Shown: positions 51,621-60,956 of the stretch, one piece after another
Layout of the letters: each line of letters begins with the position of its first letter
How positions within the stretch are numbered: position 1 is the first letter of the stretch
Made by a program: the position numbers and the translations under genes
Origin: JABJAG01 sp965222215
GTDB taxonomy: Bacteria > Pseudomonadota > Alphaproteobacteria > UBA6615
Direction: 5' to 3'
DNA length: 64,000 bases
Assembly: GCA_965222215.1 (NCBI GenBank)
Contig: OZ244931.1
Location: 310,001-374,000 of the forward strand
Notes under the pieces: model-generated
Told to the model about the DNA's origin: nothing
What the model saw: the letters and a program-made list of their open reading frames with translations, nothing else
Databases searched by the model: none

Positions 51621-52241
51621 ATGCTGAAAATTCTCGGACGCGCGACGTCAACGAACGTGCAGAAGGTCCTCTGGTTCTGCGACGACCAGGGCCGCGAATA
51701 CGATCATGACAACGAGATCGGCGGCGCCTTCGGCCGCAACGATTCGCCCGAATACCTGGCGATGAACCCGAACGGGCGCGTCCCGGTGGTGATCGACGGC
51801 GATTTCGTGATGTGGGAATCCAACAGCATCATCCGCTATCTCGCCCGGCAGTCGAAAAGCGACCTCTACCCGTCGGACTTCGCTGCGCGCCAGACGGTCG
51901 AGCGCTGGATGGACTGGGAAATTTCGCTGCTCGCACCGCGCCACGTGCCGGTGTTCATCGGCATGGTCCGCACCAAGCCCGAGGACCGGGACCAGCAGGC
52001 GATCGACGCCGCGGTCGGTCAGTGGAACGCGGCCATGCAGGTGCTGGAAGACCAGCTCGCGGACAACGCCTATGTGGCGGGCGATGCATTTTCGCTGGCC
52101 GATATCCCGATCGCGCCGATTGCCCACCGCTGGTTCAACCTGGATATCGACCGGTTCGACGCGCCCAACATCAAGCGCTGGTACAAGTCTTTCTTGGGCG
52201 ATGCCGCCTTCGAGAAGTGGGTGAATATCGAACTGGCGTGA
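51621..52241 (+). CDS. Glutathione S-transferase family protein
   Basis: 206 residues. The N-terminal thioredoxin fold has LKILGRATSTNVQKVLWFCD (Ser/Thr contact in the ATSTN loop), cis-Pro in NGRVPVVIDG and the GSH gamma-glutamyl contact ES in WESNSIIRYLAR. The C-domain is helical, ending in IKRWYKSFLGDAAFEKW. It looks theta- or beta-like and cytosolic. No pathway partner is beside it. A family B repeat follows the stop. Confidence 0.92.
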   Translation: MLKILGRATSTNVQKVLWFCDDQGREYDHDNEIGGAFGRNDSPEYLAMNPNGRVPVVIDGDFVMWESNSIIRYLARQSKSDLYPSDFAARQTVERWMDWEISLLAPRHVPVFIGMVRTKPEDRDQQAIDAAVGQWNAAMQVLEDQLADNAYVAGDAFSLADIPIAPIAHRWFNLDIDRFDAPNIKRWYKSFLGDAAFEKWVNIELA

Positions 52242-52252
52242 CGGTTCTTTCA

Positions 52253-52332
52253 GGTCATTGCGAGACGCACCGGACGAAGCAATCCAGAGCCGTCCCGCCC
52301 GCTCTGGATTGCTTTGCTTCGCGCGCAATGAC
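52253..52332. repeat. Intergenic hairpin repeat, family B, copy 5
   Basis: GGTCATTGCGAGACGCACCGG and TTCGCGCGCAATGACA form the outer arms; AAGCAATCCAGAGC and GCTCTGGATTGCTT the perfect inner pair. It lies between convergent GST and dehydrogenase genes. Confidence 0.85.
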
Positions 52333-52373
52333 AATTCTTTCGGAAGGCTCAGGGTGAGGCCGGTTGGCAGGCG

Positions 52374-53309
52374 TCAGTAGCCCAGCTTCGGGTCGACGGC
52401 GTTCGGGACCGGGTCGCCGCGTTCGACAGCCTTGATTCCATCGACGATCTGGCGCGCCACCGAGCGCGGGTCGGTGATCGACGCGTTGTGCGGGGTTACC
52501 GTGATTTGCGGGTGGTCCCAGAACGGATGGTCGTCCGGCAGCGGTTCGGTGCGGAACACGTCGAGCGTCGCGTGGGCCAGCCGGCCGGATTCCAGCGCCG
52601 GGATCAGATCGGCTTCGACCAGGTGCCCGCCGCGCCCGGCGTTGATGACATAGGCGCCTTCCGGAAGCTTCGCGAACAATCCGGCATCGAGAATGCCTTC
52701 GGTCTCCGGCGTGAGCGGGAGCAGGCAGACCAGGATGTCGGTGCGCGGCAGCAGGGCGTCGAGGCCGTCGGCCCCGTGGAAACAGGCGATGCCCGGAATG
52801 TCCCTGGCCGACCGGCTCCAGCCCGCGACGTCGAAGCCGAGCGCAGCCAGCGCGTTGCCGGAACTGCGGCCCAGCTCGCCGAGGCCGAGGATGCCGATCC
52901 GGCGCTCGTCGGCCTGCTTCAATTCATGCCCGCGGTCGTCCCAGACACGGTCGCGCTGCTGGGCGTCCAGCGCAGGCTGGTTCTTGTGGTAGCGCAGCAC
53001 GTGGAGGAGTACGTACTCGCGGATGCCCGCCGTCAGGTAGGGATCGACGACACGGGACACGGCGGCGGTCATCGGAAAGTCCGGGTCGATGAAGAGGTGG
53101 TCCACCCCGGCGCCGAGCGAGAACACGGCTTTCAGGTTCGCAAACTTCGCCAGTTCCCCCGCCGGCGGTTTCCACGCCAGTGCATATTCGATGTCAGCCG
53201 GTTCTCCGGTCTCCGGCCACACGCGCACATCGAGCGATGGGTCGTTCGCCCGCAGCTGTTCGGCCCACCAGTCCGGCCGATCGTTCCGGGCAATAATCAG
53301 GACGGCCAT
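52374..53309 (-). CDS. ghrA: 2-hydroxyacid dehydrogenase, GhrA-like (glyoxylate/hydroxypyruvate reductase)
   Basis: 311 residues. The NAD(P) motif GILGLGELGRSSGNALAALG (about 144-163) is followed by SRS, which suggests NADPH. The catalytic residues are Arg in INAGRGGHLVE, the following Glu/Asp, and His in TVTPHNASITDP. Overall length and the short N-terminal domain match GhrA, which reduces glyoxylate and hydroxypyruvate. Other 2-ketoacids are possible substrates. The gene is flanked by family B repeats on both sides and appears monocistronic. Confidence 0.88.
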   Translation of the reverse strand: MAVLIIARNDRPDWWAEQLRANDPSLDVRVWPETGEPADIEYALAWKPPAGELAKFANLKAVFSLGAGVDHLFIDPDFPMTAAVSRVVDPYLTAGIREYVLLHVLRYHKNQPALDAQQRDRVWDDRGHELKQADERRIGILGLGELGRSSGNALAALGFDVAGWSRSARDIPGIACFHGADGLDALLPRTDILVCLLPLTPETEGILDAGLFAKLPEGAYVINAGRGGHLVEADLIPALESGRLAHATLDVFRTEPLPDDHPFWDHPQITVTPHNASITDPRSVARQIVDGIKAVERGDPVPNAVDPKLGY

Positions 53310-53332
53310 ATAGACATGCTCACGCTTCTTTA

Positions 53333-53421
53333 GTCATTGCGGGGCGCAGAGCAACGACGCAATCCAGAGCGGAAATGCGCACACACCGGAACTGGATTGC
53401 TTCGCTGCGCTCGCGATGACG
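53333..53421. repeat. Intergenic hairpin repeat, family B, copy 6
   Basis: GTCATTGCGGGGCGCAGAGC and GCTGCGCTCGCGATGAC are the outer arms; GCAATCCAG and CTGGATTGC the inner pair, with a longer, AT-richer loop. It lies between yejF (3' end) and the start of ghrA. Confidence 0.82.
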
Positions 53422-53462
53422 GACGGGGCAGTTCCGTTCCGGTGTCCGTGTCGACCACGCGG

Positions 53463-55094
53463 CTACGTCGCCACCGCGTCGCCGGCACCGACGGCGGCGA
53501 GGTCGAAGGCTGCGGCCATCAGCGCCTTGGTGTAGGGCTCGCGCGGCGCGTCGAAGATCTGGTCGGCGGGGCCCTGTTCGACGACCTTGCCGTCGCGCAT
53601 GACGATCACCTGGTTGGAGATGGCGCGCACGACTTTCAGGTCATGGCTGATGAACAGGTAGGCGAGCTTGTACTTCTCCTGCAGGCCGCGCAGCAGGTCG
53701 ATGATCTGGGCCTGGACCGAGCGATCGAGCGCCGAGGTCGGTTCGTCCAGCACGATGAATTTCGGCCGCAGCACGAGGGCGCGCGCGATGGCGACGCGCT
53801 GACGCTGGCCGCCGGAGAACTCGTGGGGGTAGCGGTGGCGGGTCGCGGGGTCGAGCCCGACCTCCTGCATCACCGTGACGATCATCTCGTCGCGCTCGGC
53901 CGCCGTGTTGCCGATGCCGTGGACCTTCAGCCCTTCCTCGATGATCTGCGCGATCGACATGCGCGGGCTGAGCGAGCCGTACGGGTCCTGGAACACCACC
54001 TGCATTTCGCGGCGCAGCGGTCGCATCTCACTGGTCTGGAGCCCGTCGATCTGCCGGCCGTCGAACTCGATCGGGCCGTCGGACGAGATCAGCCGCAGCA
54101 TCGCGAGACCCAGCGTCGTCTTGCCCGAGCCGGATTCGCCGACGACACCGACGGTCTCCCCCTCGCGGACCTCGACGGTGATCCCGTCGACCGCCTTCAC
54201 ATGGTCCACCGTGCGGCGCATCACGCCCGCCTTGATCGGGAAGTAGACCTTCAGGTCGTCCGTGTGGACGATGCGCGGCGCGTCGTTGGCCGGTGTCAGC
54301 GCGGTGCCGGACGGCTCGGCGTCGAGCAGGTGCTTCGTGTATTCGTGGGACGGCGTGTCGAAAATCTGCCGGGTCGGGCCGTGCTCGACGATCTCGCCCT
54401 GGTTCATCACGCACACCCGGTCAGCCATCTTCTGGACGATGCCGAGATCGTGGGTGATGAACAGCATCGACATGCCGAATTTCTGTTTCAGGTCGTCGAG
54501 CAGTTCGAGGATCTGCGCCTGGATCGTGACGTCCAGCGCGGTGGTCGGCTCATCGGCGATCAGCAGCTTGGGTTCGTTGGCGAGCGCCATGGCGATCATC
54601 ACGCGCTGGCGCTGGCCGCCGGACAATTCGTGGGGATAAGCGTTGAGGCGCTTCTCGGCGTCGGCGAGGCCGACGAGCTTCAGAAGTTCCAGCGTGCGCG
54701 CGCGCGCCTCGGTTTTCGACAACCCCTTGTGGACGAACAGGACCTCGTTGATCTGCTTCTCAATGTTGTGGAGCGGATTGAGCGACGTCATCGGCTCCTG
54801 GAAGATCATCGCGATGTCGTTGCCGCGGATGCCGCGCAGGGTGGCATCGGGCGCGCCGACCAGTTCCGTGCCCTCGAAGGTGATCGACCCGCCCGGATGG
54901 CGCGCCACCGGGTAGGGCAGGAGCTGCAGGATCGACAGCGCGCTGACCGACTTGCCGGAACCGGATTCGCCGACCAGCGCCAGGGTCTCGCCCTTGCCGA
55001 CCTCGAACGAGGCGCCTTTCACGGCGTGCATGAGCCCGCCGGGCGTCGCGAAATCGACCGAGAGGTTGTCGACCTTGAGCAGGGGGTCGGCCAT
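53463..55094 (-). CDS. yejF: Peptide ABC transporter, fused two-domain ATPase
   Basis: 543 residues from the ATG at 55094 (MADPLLKVDN). It contains two complete ABC ATPase domains. The first has Walker A LVGESGSGKSVSALS, signature LSGGQRQRVMIAMALA and Walker B LLIADEPTTALD. The second has Walker A VVGESGSGKTTLGLA, signature FSGGQRQRVAIARALV and Walker B FIVLDEPTSALD. Each ends with a Dpp/Opp-type C-terminal extension. The fused form is that of YejF. It powers import of peptides through YejB-YejE. Its start shares one base with the yejE stop (TGATG). Confidence 0.95.
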   Translation of the reverse strand: MADPLLKVDNLSVDFATPGGLMHAVKGASFEVGKGETLALVGESGSGKSVSALSILQLLPYPVARHPGGSITFEGTELVGAPDATLRGIRGNDIAMIFQEPMTSLNPLHNIEKQINEVLFVHKGLSKTEARARTLELLKLVGLADAEKRLNAYPHELSGGQRQRVMIAMALANEPKLLIADEPTTALDVTIQAQILELLDDLKQKFGMSMLFITHDLGIVQKMADRVCVMNQGEIVEHGPTRQIFDTPSHEYTKHLLDAEPSGTALTPANDAPRIVHTDDLKVYFPIKAGVMRRTVDHVKAVDGITVEVREGETVGVVGESGSGKTTLGLAMLRLISSDGPIEFDGRQIDGLQTSEMRPLRREMQVVFQDPYGSLSPRMSIAQIIEEGLKVHGIGNTAAERDEMIVTVMQEVGLDPATRHRYPHEFSGGQRQRVAIARALVLRPKFIVLDEPTSALDRSVQAQIIDLLRGLQEKYKLAYLFISHDLKVVRAISNQVIVMRDGKVVEQGPADQIFDAPREPYTKALMAAAFDLAAVGAGDAVAT

Positions 55095-56176
55095 CAGCCC
55101 GCGTCTCCGGAAATCTGCTTGCGCGGATCGAAGGCGTCGCGCACCGCCTCGCCCACGAATACCACCAGCATGAGCATCACCATGATCGAGAAAAACGCCG
55201 CGAATGTCAGCCACTCGGCGGTGAAATTCTCCTTCGCCTGTTTAAGAAGCTCACCCAGCGAGGGCGATCCTGGCGGCAGGCCCAGCCCGAGGAAGTCGAG
55301 CCCCGTCAGCGCGGTCAGGCCGGCCACCAGCGTAAACGGCAGGAAGGTAATGGTGGCGACCATCGCGTTGGGCAGCACGTGGCGGAACATGATGATCCGG
55401 TTGCGCACGCCCAGTGCCCGCGCCGCGCGCACATAGTCGAAGTTGCGCGCGCGCAGGAACTCCGCGCGCACCACGCCCACCAGGTTGGTCCAGCTGAACA
55501 GCAGCATGATGAACAGCAACGTCCAGAATCCGGGCACGAACAGGCTGGCGACGATCAGCAGCACGAACAGGAACGGCATGCCCTCCCAGACCTCGATGAA
55601 GCGCTGGAAGGTGAGATCGACCCAGCCGCCGTAATAGCCCTGCACCGCGCCGGCGATCACCCCGACGATGCTGGCGAAGATTGTCAGGGTCATGCCGAAG
55701 AGAATGGATATCCGGAACCCGTAGATCAGGCGTGCCGTCACGTCGCGGGCCTGATCGTCGGTGCCGAGCCAGTTTTGCGTCGTGGGCGGCGACGGCGCCG
55801 GGGTCGGCAGATCCGTGACCGGCGTGTCGAAGCTGTAGGGGATGAGCGGCATGACCAGCCAGCCCTTCTCCTGGATCAGCTCGACGACGAACGGGTCGGT
55901 GTAGTCGGCCTCGGTTTCGAAATCGCCACCGAACGCCGTTTCCGGATAGGCGGTGAAGATCGGCATGTAGAACGCGCCGTCGAAGCGCACGATCAGTGGC
56001 TTGTCGTTGGCAATGAACTCCGCGAACAGCGAGAAGAAAAACAGCGCCAGGAAAATCCACAAGGACCAGTAACCGCGCTTGTTGGCGCGGAAGTTCGCGA
56101 GCCGGCGTGCGGTCAGCGGCGTGACCGTCATGCCGAGAAAGCGGCTGGCCGAGGAGGTGGGGGTCGTGGCGTCCAC
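55094..56176 (-). CDS. yejE: Peptide ABC transporter permease
   Basis: 360 residues from a GTG at 56176. GGGAGG six bases upstream and the immediately preceding yejB stop favour this over more distal starts. A first membrane helix (GYWSLWIFLALFFFSLFAEF) precedes a periplasmic loop of more than 100 residues. Five further helices carry the permease EAA loop (RAARALGVRNRIIMFRHVLPN), which contacts the ATPase. The family is OppC/DppC-like; the long loop is typical of YejE. Confidence 0.94.
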   Translation of the reverse strand: MDATTPTSSASRFLGMTVTPLTARRLANFRANKRGYWSLWIFLALFFFSLFAEFIANDKPLIVRFDGAFYMPIFTAYPETAFGGDFETEADYTDPFVVELIQEKGWLVMPLIPYSFDTPVTDLPTPAPSPPTTQNWLGTDDQARDVTARLIYGFRISILFGMTLTIFASIVGVIAGAVQGYYGGWVDLTFQRFIEVWEGMPFLFVLLIVASLFVPGFWTLLFIMLLFSWTNLVGVVRAEFLRARNFDYVRAARALGVRNRIIMFRHVLPNAMVATITFLPFTLVAGLTALTGLDFLGLGLPPGSPSLGELLKQAKENFTAEWLTFAAFFSIMVMLMLVVFVGEAVRDAFDPRKQISGDAG

Positions 56177-56177
56177 C

Positions 56178-57290
56178 TCAGACCTCCCGGCTCTCGAAAT
56201 CGATCCGCGGGTCGACCAGCACATAGGTGAGGTCGGTCACGAGCTTGATGAGCAGGCCCATCAGGCCGAAGACGTAAAGCGTCGCGAACACGATCGGGTA
56301 GTCGCGGTTGAGCACCGCCTCGAAGCCGAGCAGGCCGAGCCCGTCGAGAGAGAAGATGATCTCAATGAACAGCGCGCCGCCGAACAGGATCGACAGGAAG
56401 GCCGCCGGGAAGCCGGAGATCACGATCAGCATCGCGTTGCGGAACACGTGACCATAGAGGACCCGGCGTTCCTCGAGTCCCTTGGCGCGGGCGGTCGTCA
56501 CATACTGCTGGGAAATCTGGTCGAGGAAGGAGTTCTTGGTCAGCATGGTCATGGCGGCGTAACCGCCGATCACCAGCGCGCCGACCGGCAGGGCGATGTG
56601 CCAGAAGTAGTCCGCGATCTGGCCGAGCAGGCTGAGTTCCGCGAAATTGTCCGATGTCAGGCCCCGCAGCGGGAACCAGTCGACGAAGTTGCCGCTGGCG
56701 AAAAGCTGGATGCCGAGAATGGCGACGAGAAAGGGCGGCAGGGCGTTGCCGCCGATGACGATGGCGCTGGTCCATGCGTCGAAGCGGGTGCCGTCACGCA
56801 CGGCCTTGGCGATGCCGAGCGGGATCGAGATGCCGTAAAGGAAGATCGTGGTCCAGAACCCGATGGTGATCGAGACGGGCAGCTTCTCCAGCACCAGATC
56901 GACCACGGGACGGCTCTGGAAAAAACTCTCGCCGAAATCGAACTGCAGGTAGTTCTTCAGCATGAGGAAGAAGCGTTCGTGGGGCGGCTTGTCGAAGCCG
57001 ACCATGCGCTCCAGTTCCTCGATGAACTCCGGCGGCAGCCCGCGCGCGCCGCGGTACTTGGATTCGAAGCTCGATGTGGTGTCGGATTGCAGTTGGTCGA
57101 GGCCCGGGCCGGCGTCGCCCACGCCGCCGGACACGCGCGAGGTGGCATCCACCGCCGTGCCCTGGACCTGGGCGATCATCTGTTCGACCGGTCCGCCCGG
57201 CGCGAACTGCACGATCACGAAGTTCAGCAGGATGATGCCGAACAGGGTCGGGACGATCAGCAGAAGCCGGCGGATAATGTAAGCGAGCAT
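56178..57290 (-). CDS. yejB: Peptide ABC transporter permease
   Basis: 370 residues. The N-terminal MLAYIIRRLLLIVPTLFGII is the DppB/OppB signature. The loop between helices 1 and 2 is long (about 30-130), and the EAA region reads TTARAKGLEERRVLYGHVFRN. It forms the transmembrane channel with YejE. The stop codon is one base before the GTG of yejE. A 222-bp gap with a family B repeat lies between it and yejA. Confidence 0.95.
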   Translation of the reverse strand: MLAYIIRRLLLIVPTLFGIILLNFVIVQFAPGGPVEQMIAQVQGTAVDATSRVSGGVGDAGPGLDQLQSDTTSSFESKYRGARGLPPEFIEELERMVGFDKPPHERFFLMLKNYLQFDFGESFFQSRPVVDLVLEKLPVSITIGFWTTIFLYGISIPLGIAKAVRDGTRFDAWTSAIVIGGNALPPFLVAILGIQLFASGNFVDWFPLRGLTSDNFAELSLLGQIADYFWHIALPVGALVIGGYAAMTMLTKNSFLDQISQQYVTTARAKGLEERRVLYGHVFRNAMLIVISGFPAAFLSILFGGALFIEIIFSLDGLGLLGFEAVLNRDYPIVFATLYVFGLMGLLIKLVTDLTYVLVDPRIDFESREV

Positions 57291-57343
57291 CCGCAGTCAG
57301 TCTCCGGCAGTCGAAGCCGACGATGTCGCTGTTTCCGGGACGT

Positions 57344-57432
57344 CGTCATTGCGAGCCCGACGGGCGAAGCAATCCAGGGCGGCCAGGCGCGGAAGGCTGG
57401 ATTGCTTCGTCGCTTCGCGCCTCGCAATGACA
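57344..57432. repeat. Intergenic hairpin repeat, family B, copy 7
   Basis: CGTCATTGCGAGCCCGACGG and GCGCCTCGCAATGACAG form the outer arms; AAGCAATCCAGGGC and CTGGATTGCTT the inner pair. It is within the transcribed yejA-yejB gap and may moderate downstream expression relative to the binding protein. Confidence 0.85.
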
Positions 57433-57512
57433 GCCGTTCCTTGCATGAGAACCGCCGCGTGGTCGTCAATAAATCTCATGGGATCAGCTTATCTTGCGTC
57501 CGCGCGCCGGGG

Positions 57513-59375
57513 CTAGCGGTTGCCCCGGTAGGCGCGGATATCGGCGGCCCTGTCGGGATCGATCCACCAGGTATCCAGTTGCACGCCCTGGCGGGGGATG
57601 GTTTCGGGAATGCCGTAGCGGTCCCAGTAGACGATCCGGTCACTGGTGATATGCCAGTGCGGGATGACGTAGTTGCCCCACACGAGCGCCCGGTCGAGTG
57701 CGCGGGTGCGCTGGATCAGGCTTTCGCGGTTCGGCGCGGTGACGACCAGTTCGATCAGTTCGTCGATCACCGGATCCTCGATCCCGATATAGTTTCGCGA
57801 GCCCGGCCGCCCGGCCGCGTCGCTCGACCAGTATTCGAGCTGCTCGTTGCCCGGCGATTCCGACTGTCCCCAGATCCCGGAGATCATGTCGTAGTCGAAC
57901 TGGTCGGTCCGTTCCCGGTACTGGGAGGCGTCGACCACGCGCACGCTGGCATCGATGCCCAGCCGCTCCAGGTTGCGGGCGTAGGGCAGGGCGATCCGCT
58001 CAAATGTCTGGCTGCCGAGCAGGATCTCGAATTCGAACGGCTCGCCCGTTTCGGCGTTGACGCGCTTGCCGTCCCGGATGACCCAGCCGGCCTCTTCCAG
58101 AAGCCCGGCGGCCTTGCGCAGGTTCTGGCGGATGCCGCGCGTACCCGAGCCGTCGGTCGCGGGCGGCCGGTATTCGGCCGTGAAGACCTCTTCGGGCAGT
58201 TGGCCGCGGAAGCGTTCGAGGATCTCGCGTTCTTCGGCATCCGCGTCCTCGACGAGGCCGCGGCTGCCGAGGTCCGAATTATCGAAGAAGCTGTCGGTGC
58301 GCGCGTATGCGCCATAGAACAGGTTTTTGTTCGACCATTCGAAGTCGAAGGCGAGCGTCAGCGCTTGGCGGACAAGGCGGTCCTGGAACATGGGTTTGCG
58401 CAGATTGAAGACGAAGCCCTGGATCGGCGCGGTGCGCTGATGCGGGAACTCCTTCAGGATCAACTTGCCGTCCTGCACGGGCCTGGTGTCGGTGTATTCG
58501 GTCGCCCAGGCCTTGGACGAATTCTCGCGCATCCGGTCGAGGTCGCCGGACACAAGCGCGATCCGCGAGACACCCGGGTCGCGGAAATACTCGAACCGCA
58601 GGGTATCGATATTGTTCCGCCCGATGTTGGTCGGGTGACTGCGGCCCCAGTAGTCGGGTACGCGCTCAAGGGTGATCGAACGGCCGGTTTTCACGTCCGC
58701 GATGCGGTAGGGACCGCTGCCGAGCGGCACCTCGAGGGTCGGTTTGGAGAAATCGCGGGATTCCCAGTAGTGCGCGGGCAGGATCGGGAGCTGCCCGATG
58801 ATGAGCGGCAGTTCCGGGTTCTGCGCATCCCCGAAGGAGAATTTGACCTTGCGCGGCCCGGTCTGCTCCACCGTGGCGATATCGCGGTAGTAGAACCGGT
58901 AGAAGGGCGCACCTTTTTCGCGCAGCACTTCGAACGAGAAGATGACGTCCGCGGGCGTGATGTCCCTGCCGTCGTGCCATTTGGCGTCGTCGCGAAGTTC
59001 GTATTCCACCCAGGACCGGTCCTCGGGCACTTCCATCGTCAGACAGAGAACGCAGTATTGGGTGAAAGGCTCGTCGGCGGACGAGGTGGTCAGCGAATCG
59101 TAGATCAGGCCGACGCCGCCGGCCGGGTTCCCCTGGATGATGAAGGGATTGAGGCTGTCGAAGGTGCCGATCCCCCGGCGCACGTCCTCGCCGCCTTTCA
59201 GCGCGCCCGGGTTCACATAATCGAAGTGCGGGAAGGCGGGACCGTATTTGGGCTGCCCGTGCATGGCCATGGCGTGGGCCGGGCCGTCGGTGCCGCCCAG
59301 TGCAAAAGCAGGCGCGAATGACGAGACGGCGATACCCAGCCCGGCGACCGCCGCGAGACATTTCGTGCGAAGCAT
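57513..59375 (-). CDS. yejA: Peptide ABC transporter, periplasmic binding protein
   Basis: 620 residues from the ATG at 59375, chosen because it starts a clear signal peptide (LAAVAGLGIAVSSFAPAFA, about 7-25). The SBP_bac_5 family features follow: PHFDYVNPGALKGGEDVR, FDSLNPFIIQGNPAGGVG, DDAKWHDGRDITPADVIFSFEVL and VRQALTLAFDFEWSNKNLFYG. The length and long N-terminal part match YejA. It captures oligopeptides in the periplasm for YejBEF. The preceding 148 bp contain no other gene. Confidence 0.94.
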   Translation of the reverse strand: MLRTKCLAAVAGLGIAVSSFAPAFALGGTDGPAHAMAMHGQPKYGPAFPHFDYVNPGALKGGEDVRRGIGTFDSLNPFIIQGNPAGGVGLIYDSLTTSSADEPFTQYCVLCLTMEVPEDRSWVEYELRDDAKWHDGRDITPADVIFSFEVLREKGAPFYRFYYRDIATVEQTGPRKVKFSFGDAQNPELPLIIGQLPILPAHYWESRDFSKPTLEVPLGSGPYRIADVKTGRSITLERVPDYWGRSHPTNIGRNNIDTLRFEYFRDPGVSRIALVSGDLDRMRENSSKAWATEYTDTRPVQDGKLILKEFPHQRTAPIQGFVFNLRKPMFQDRLVRQALTLAFDFEWSNKNLFYGAYARTDSFFDNSDLGSRGLVEDADAEEREILERFRGQLPEEVFTAEYRPPATDGSGTRGIRQNLRKAAGLLEEAGWVIRDGKRVNAETGEPFEFEILLGSQTFERIALPYARNLERLGIDASVRVVDASQYRERTDQFDYDMISGIWGQSESPGNEQLEYWSSDAAGRPGSRNYIGIEDPVIDELIELVVTAPNRESLIQRTRALDRALVWGNYVIPHWHITSDRIVYWDRYGIPETIPRQGVQLDTWWIDPDRAADIRAYRGNR

Positions 59376-59523
59376 GACCCCTCCGAAAGCAATCAGGTTT
59401 CCAGCACCTAGATGGGGGGAGAAAGCCTTGCGGATCAAGGAAAACCGACGCGGCGTCACGCGCTTGTTAGGCGCTGCCGCATCGTCGCCATATTGGGAAC
59501 GGTTTCCCGCCCGATTCGGTTCG

Positions 59524-60048
59524 TCAGGCGGGCTCCGATGTGCAGGAAAGGCCGAGCGACTGCGCGGTGCTGTCCACCGCCGCCAGGCAGGTTTCCGCAC
59601 GCGCGTCGGGAATCCAGGCCTCGATCCGGACCGTGTAGTCGCCCGCATCGCCCGCCGGTACCCGTTCGCAGTCCATCCGCACGATGTTCGCGCCGTAGTC
59701 GGCGAACGCCTCGGTCAGCCGGGCAACGAGGCCCGGCTGGTCGGCGCCGCTGATCTCGACCCGGTGGGTGACCTGCCCGCTCTCGGCCCGCGCGGGGCCT
59801 TCGGCGATGGGGTCGACATCGATTTCCGCGCCGGCGAGTTCGTCCACCCCGGCGAGTGCCTCCGCGACGTCGTCTTCGGCCAGGCCTTCCGGCAGGCGGG
59901 CGACCGCGGCGAATTCGGCGGTCTGTCCCAGCACGGCGAAGCTCGTGTCGCCGATGTCGGCGCCGAGATCGAACAGGCGGCCGGTCAGGGCCGACAGCAG
60001 GCCGGTCCGGTCGGGACAGGAAATCGCGATACGGATGTCGCGCGCCAT
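59524..60048 (-). CDS. ACT-domain protein, GcvR-like
   Basis: 174 residues. Two ACT domains are seen: RDIRIAISCPDRTGLLSALT (from residue 3) and VTHRVEISGADQPGLVARLT (from about residue 93), with NIVRMDCERVPAGD between strands. This is the architecture of the glycine-cleavage repressor GcvR and related amino-acid sensing proteins, which bind a partner rather than DNA. No gcvA is near, so its ligand and partner are unknown. It lies 30 bp after hisN on the same strand and could be co-transcribed with it. Confidence 0.85.
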   Translation of the reverse strand: MARDIRIAISCPDRTGLLSALTGRLFDLGADIGDTSFAVLGQTAEFAAVARLPEGLAEDDVAEALAGVDELAGAEIDVDPIAEGPARAESGQVTHRVEISGADQPGLVARLTEAFADYGANIVRMDCERVPAGDAGDYTVRIEAWIPDARAETCLAAVDSTAQSLGLSCTSEPA

Positions 60049-60078
60049 GGCGGCTTCCCCCTCTTTCAGTTCGTGCGT

Positions 60079-60876
60079 CTAGTCGGTGCGAAGTGCGTCG
60101 AGGGCCCTAGCGTGAACGTCGCCGTCGCACGCAGCAAGCACCGATCCGGGCGAATCGATGCGCAGGGGCGCGCCTTCCCAGTCGGAAATCACGCCGCCCG
60201 CGCCCGCCACGATGACGGCGTGGGACAGGTAGTCGTAGGGCTGCATGCCGCTTTCGGCGACGAGGTCGGTATGTCCGCTGGCGACCATCGCGTAGGCGTA
60301 GGCGTCCGTGCCGAAACGCGTGTCCGCCACCGCGGCCTTCAGGTTCAGGTAGCGGGCGAGATCGCCGGCTTCGAACATGTCCTGCGAGGTGGTGCACATG
60401 CGCGCGGCGCCCAGATCGCCGCGCGGCACCGTGCGCACCGGCGCCCCGTCGTCACCCCGGCCCCAGTGGCGGGTGGCCTCGTCGGCCGTGGCCAGCCAGC
60501 GTTCGTCGAGCGCGGGGTAGGCGTTCAGGCCCAGCACCGGATCGCCGTCGCGCAGCAGGGCGATGAGGGTGGCGAACAACGGTATGCCGTTGATGAAAGC
60601 CCGCGTGCCGTCGATGGGGTCGAGGACCCAGACGAATTCCGCATCGGTCCGTTCGGCCCCGTACTCCTCGCCCAGAATGCCGTGTTCGGGAAAGGCCTCG
60701 TTGATCAGCGCGCGCATGGCCGCCTCCGCCTCCCGGTCGGCGCGGGTGACCGGGCTGGCGTCGTCCTTGGTCTCGATGTCCAGGGGCGTGCGGAAATGGC
60801 GCAGGGCCGCCGCCGTCGCGGCGTCGGCGAGCGTGTGTGCGAGGGCTGAATAGCCGGGGTCGAGAGGCTTGCTCAT
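60079..60876 (-). CDS. hisN: Histidinol-phosphatase, inositol-monophosphatase family
   Basis: 265 residues from the ATG at 60876 (MSKPLDPGYS); an upstream ATG at 60900 was not preferred. Metal and phosphate motifs are GEEYGAE (about 72), DPIDGTRAFINGIPLFATL (about 88-106) and MQPYDYLSHAVIVAGAGG near the C-terminus. The GTRAFI-type sequence after DPIDG is the hallmark of HisN as against inositol phosphatases, so it likely catalyses the penultimate step of histidine synthesis. No other his gene is in the window. Confidence 0.9.
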   Translation of the reverse strand: MSKPLDPGYSALAHTLADAATAAALRHFRTPLDIETKDDASPVTRADREAEAAMRALINEAFPEHGILGEEYGAERTDAEFVWVLDPIDGTRAFINGIPLFATLIALLRDGDPVLGLNAYPALDERWLATADEATRHWGRGDDGAPVRTVPRGDLGAARMCTTSQDMFEAGDLARYLNLKAAVADTRFGTDAYAYAMVASGHTDLVAESGMQPYDYLSHAVIVAGAGGVISDWEGAPLRIDSPGSVLAACDGDVHARALDALRTD

Positions 60877-60956
60877 ATCGTGCCTAAAAGGGGCGCCCAC
60901 AAATGCAAAGCGGCGCTCGCGCGCCGCTCTGAACGTTTCGTCATCCCGGCCAAGGA

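Noticed and set aside
56079..59321. 1080-residue open frame on the plus strand
   Set aside because: It is antisense to yejE, yejB and yejA, which carry clear family motifs. Long antisense frames are expected in GC-rich genes with strong third-position bias.
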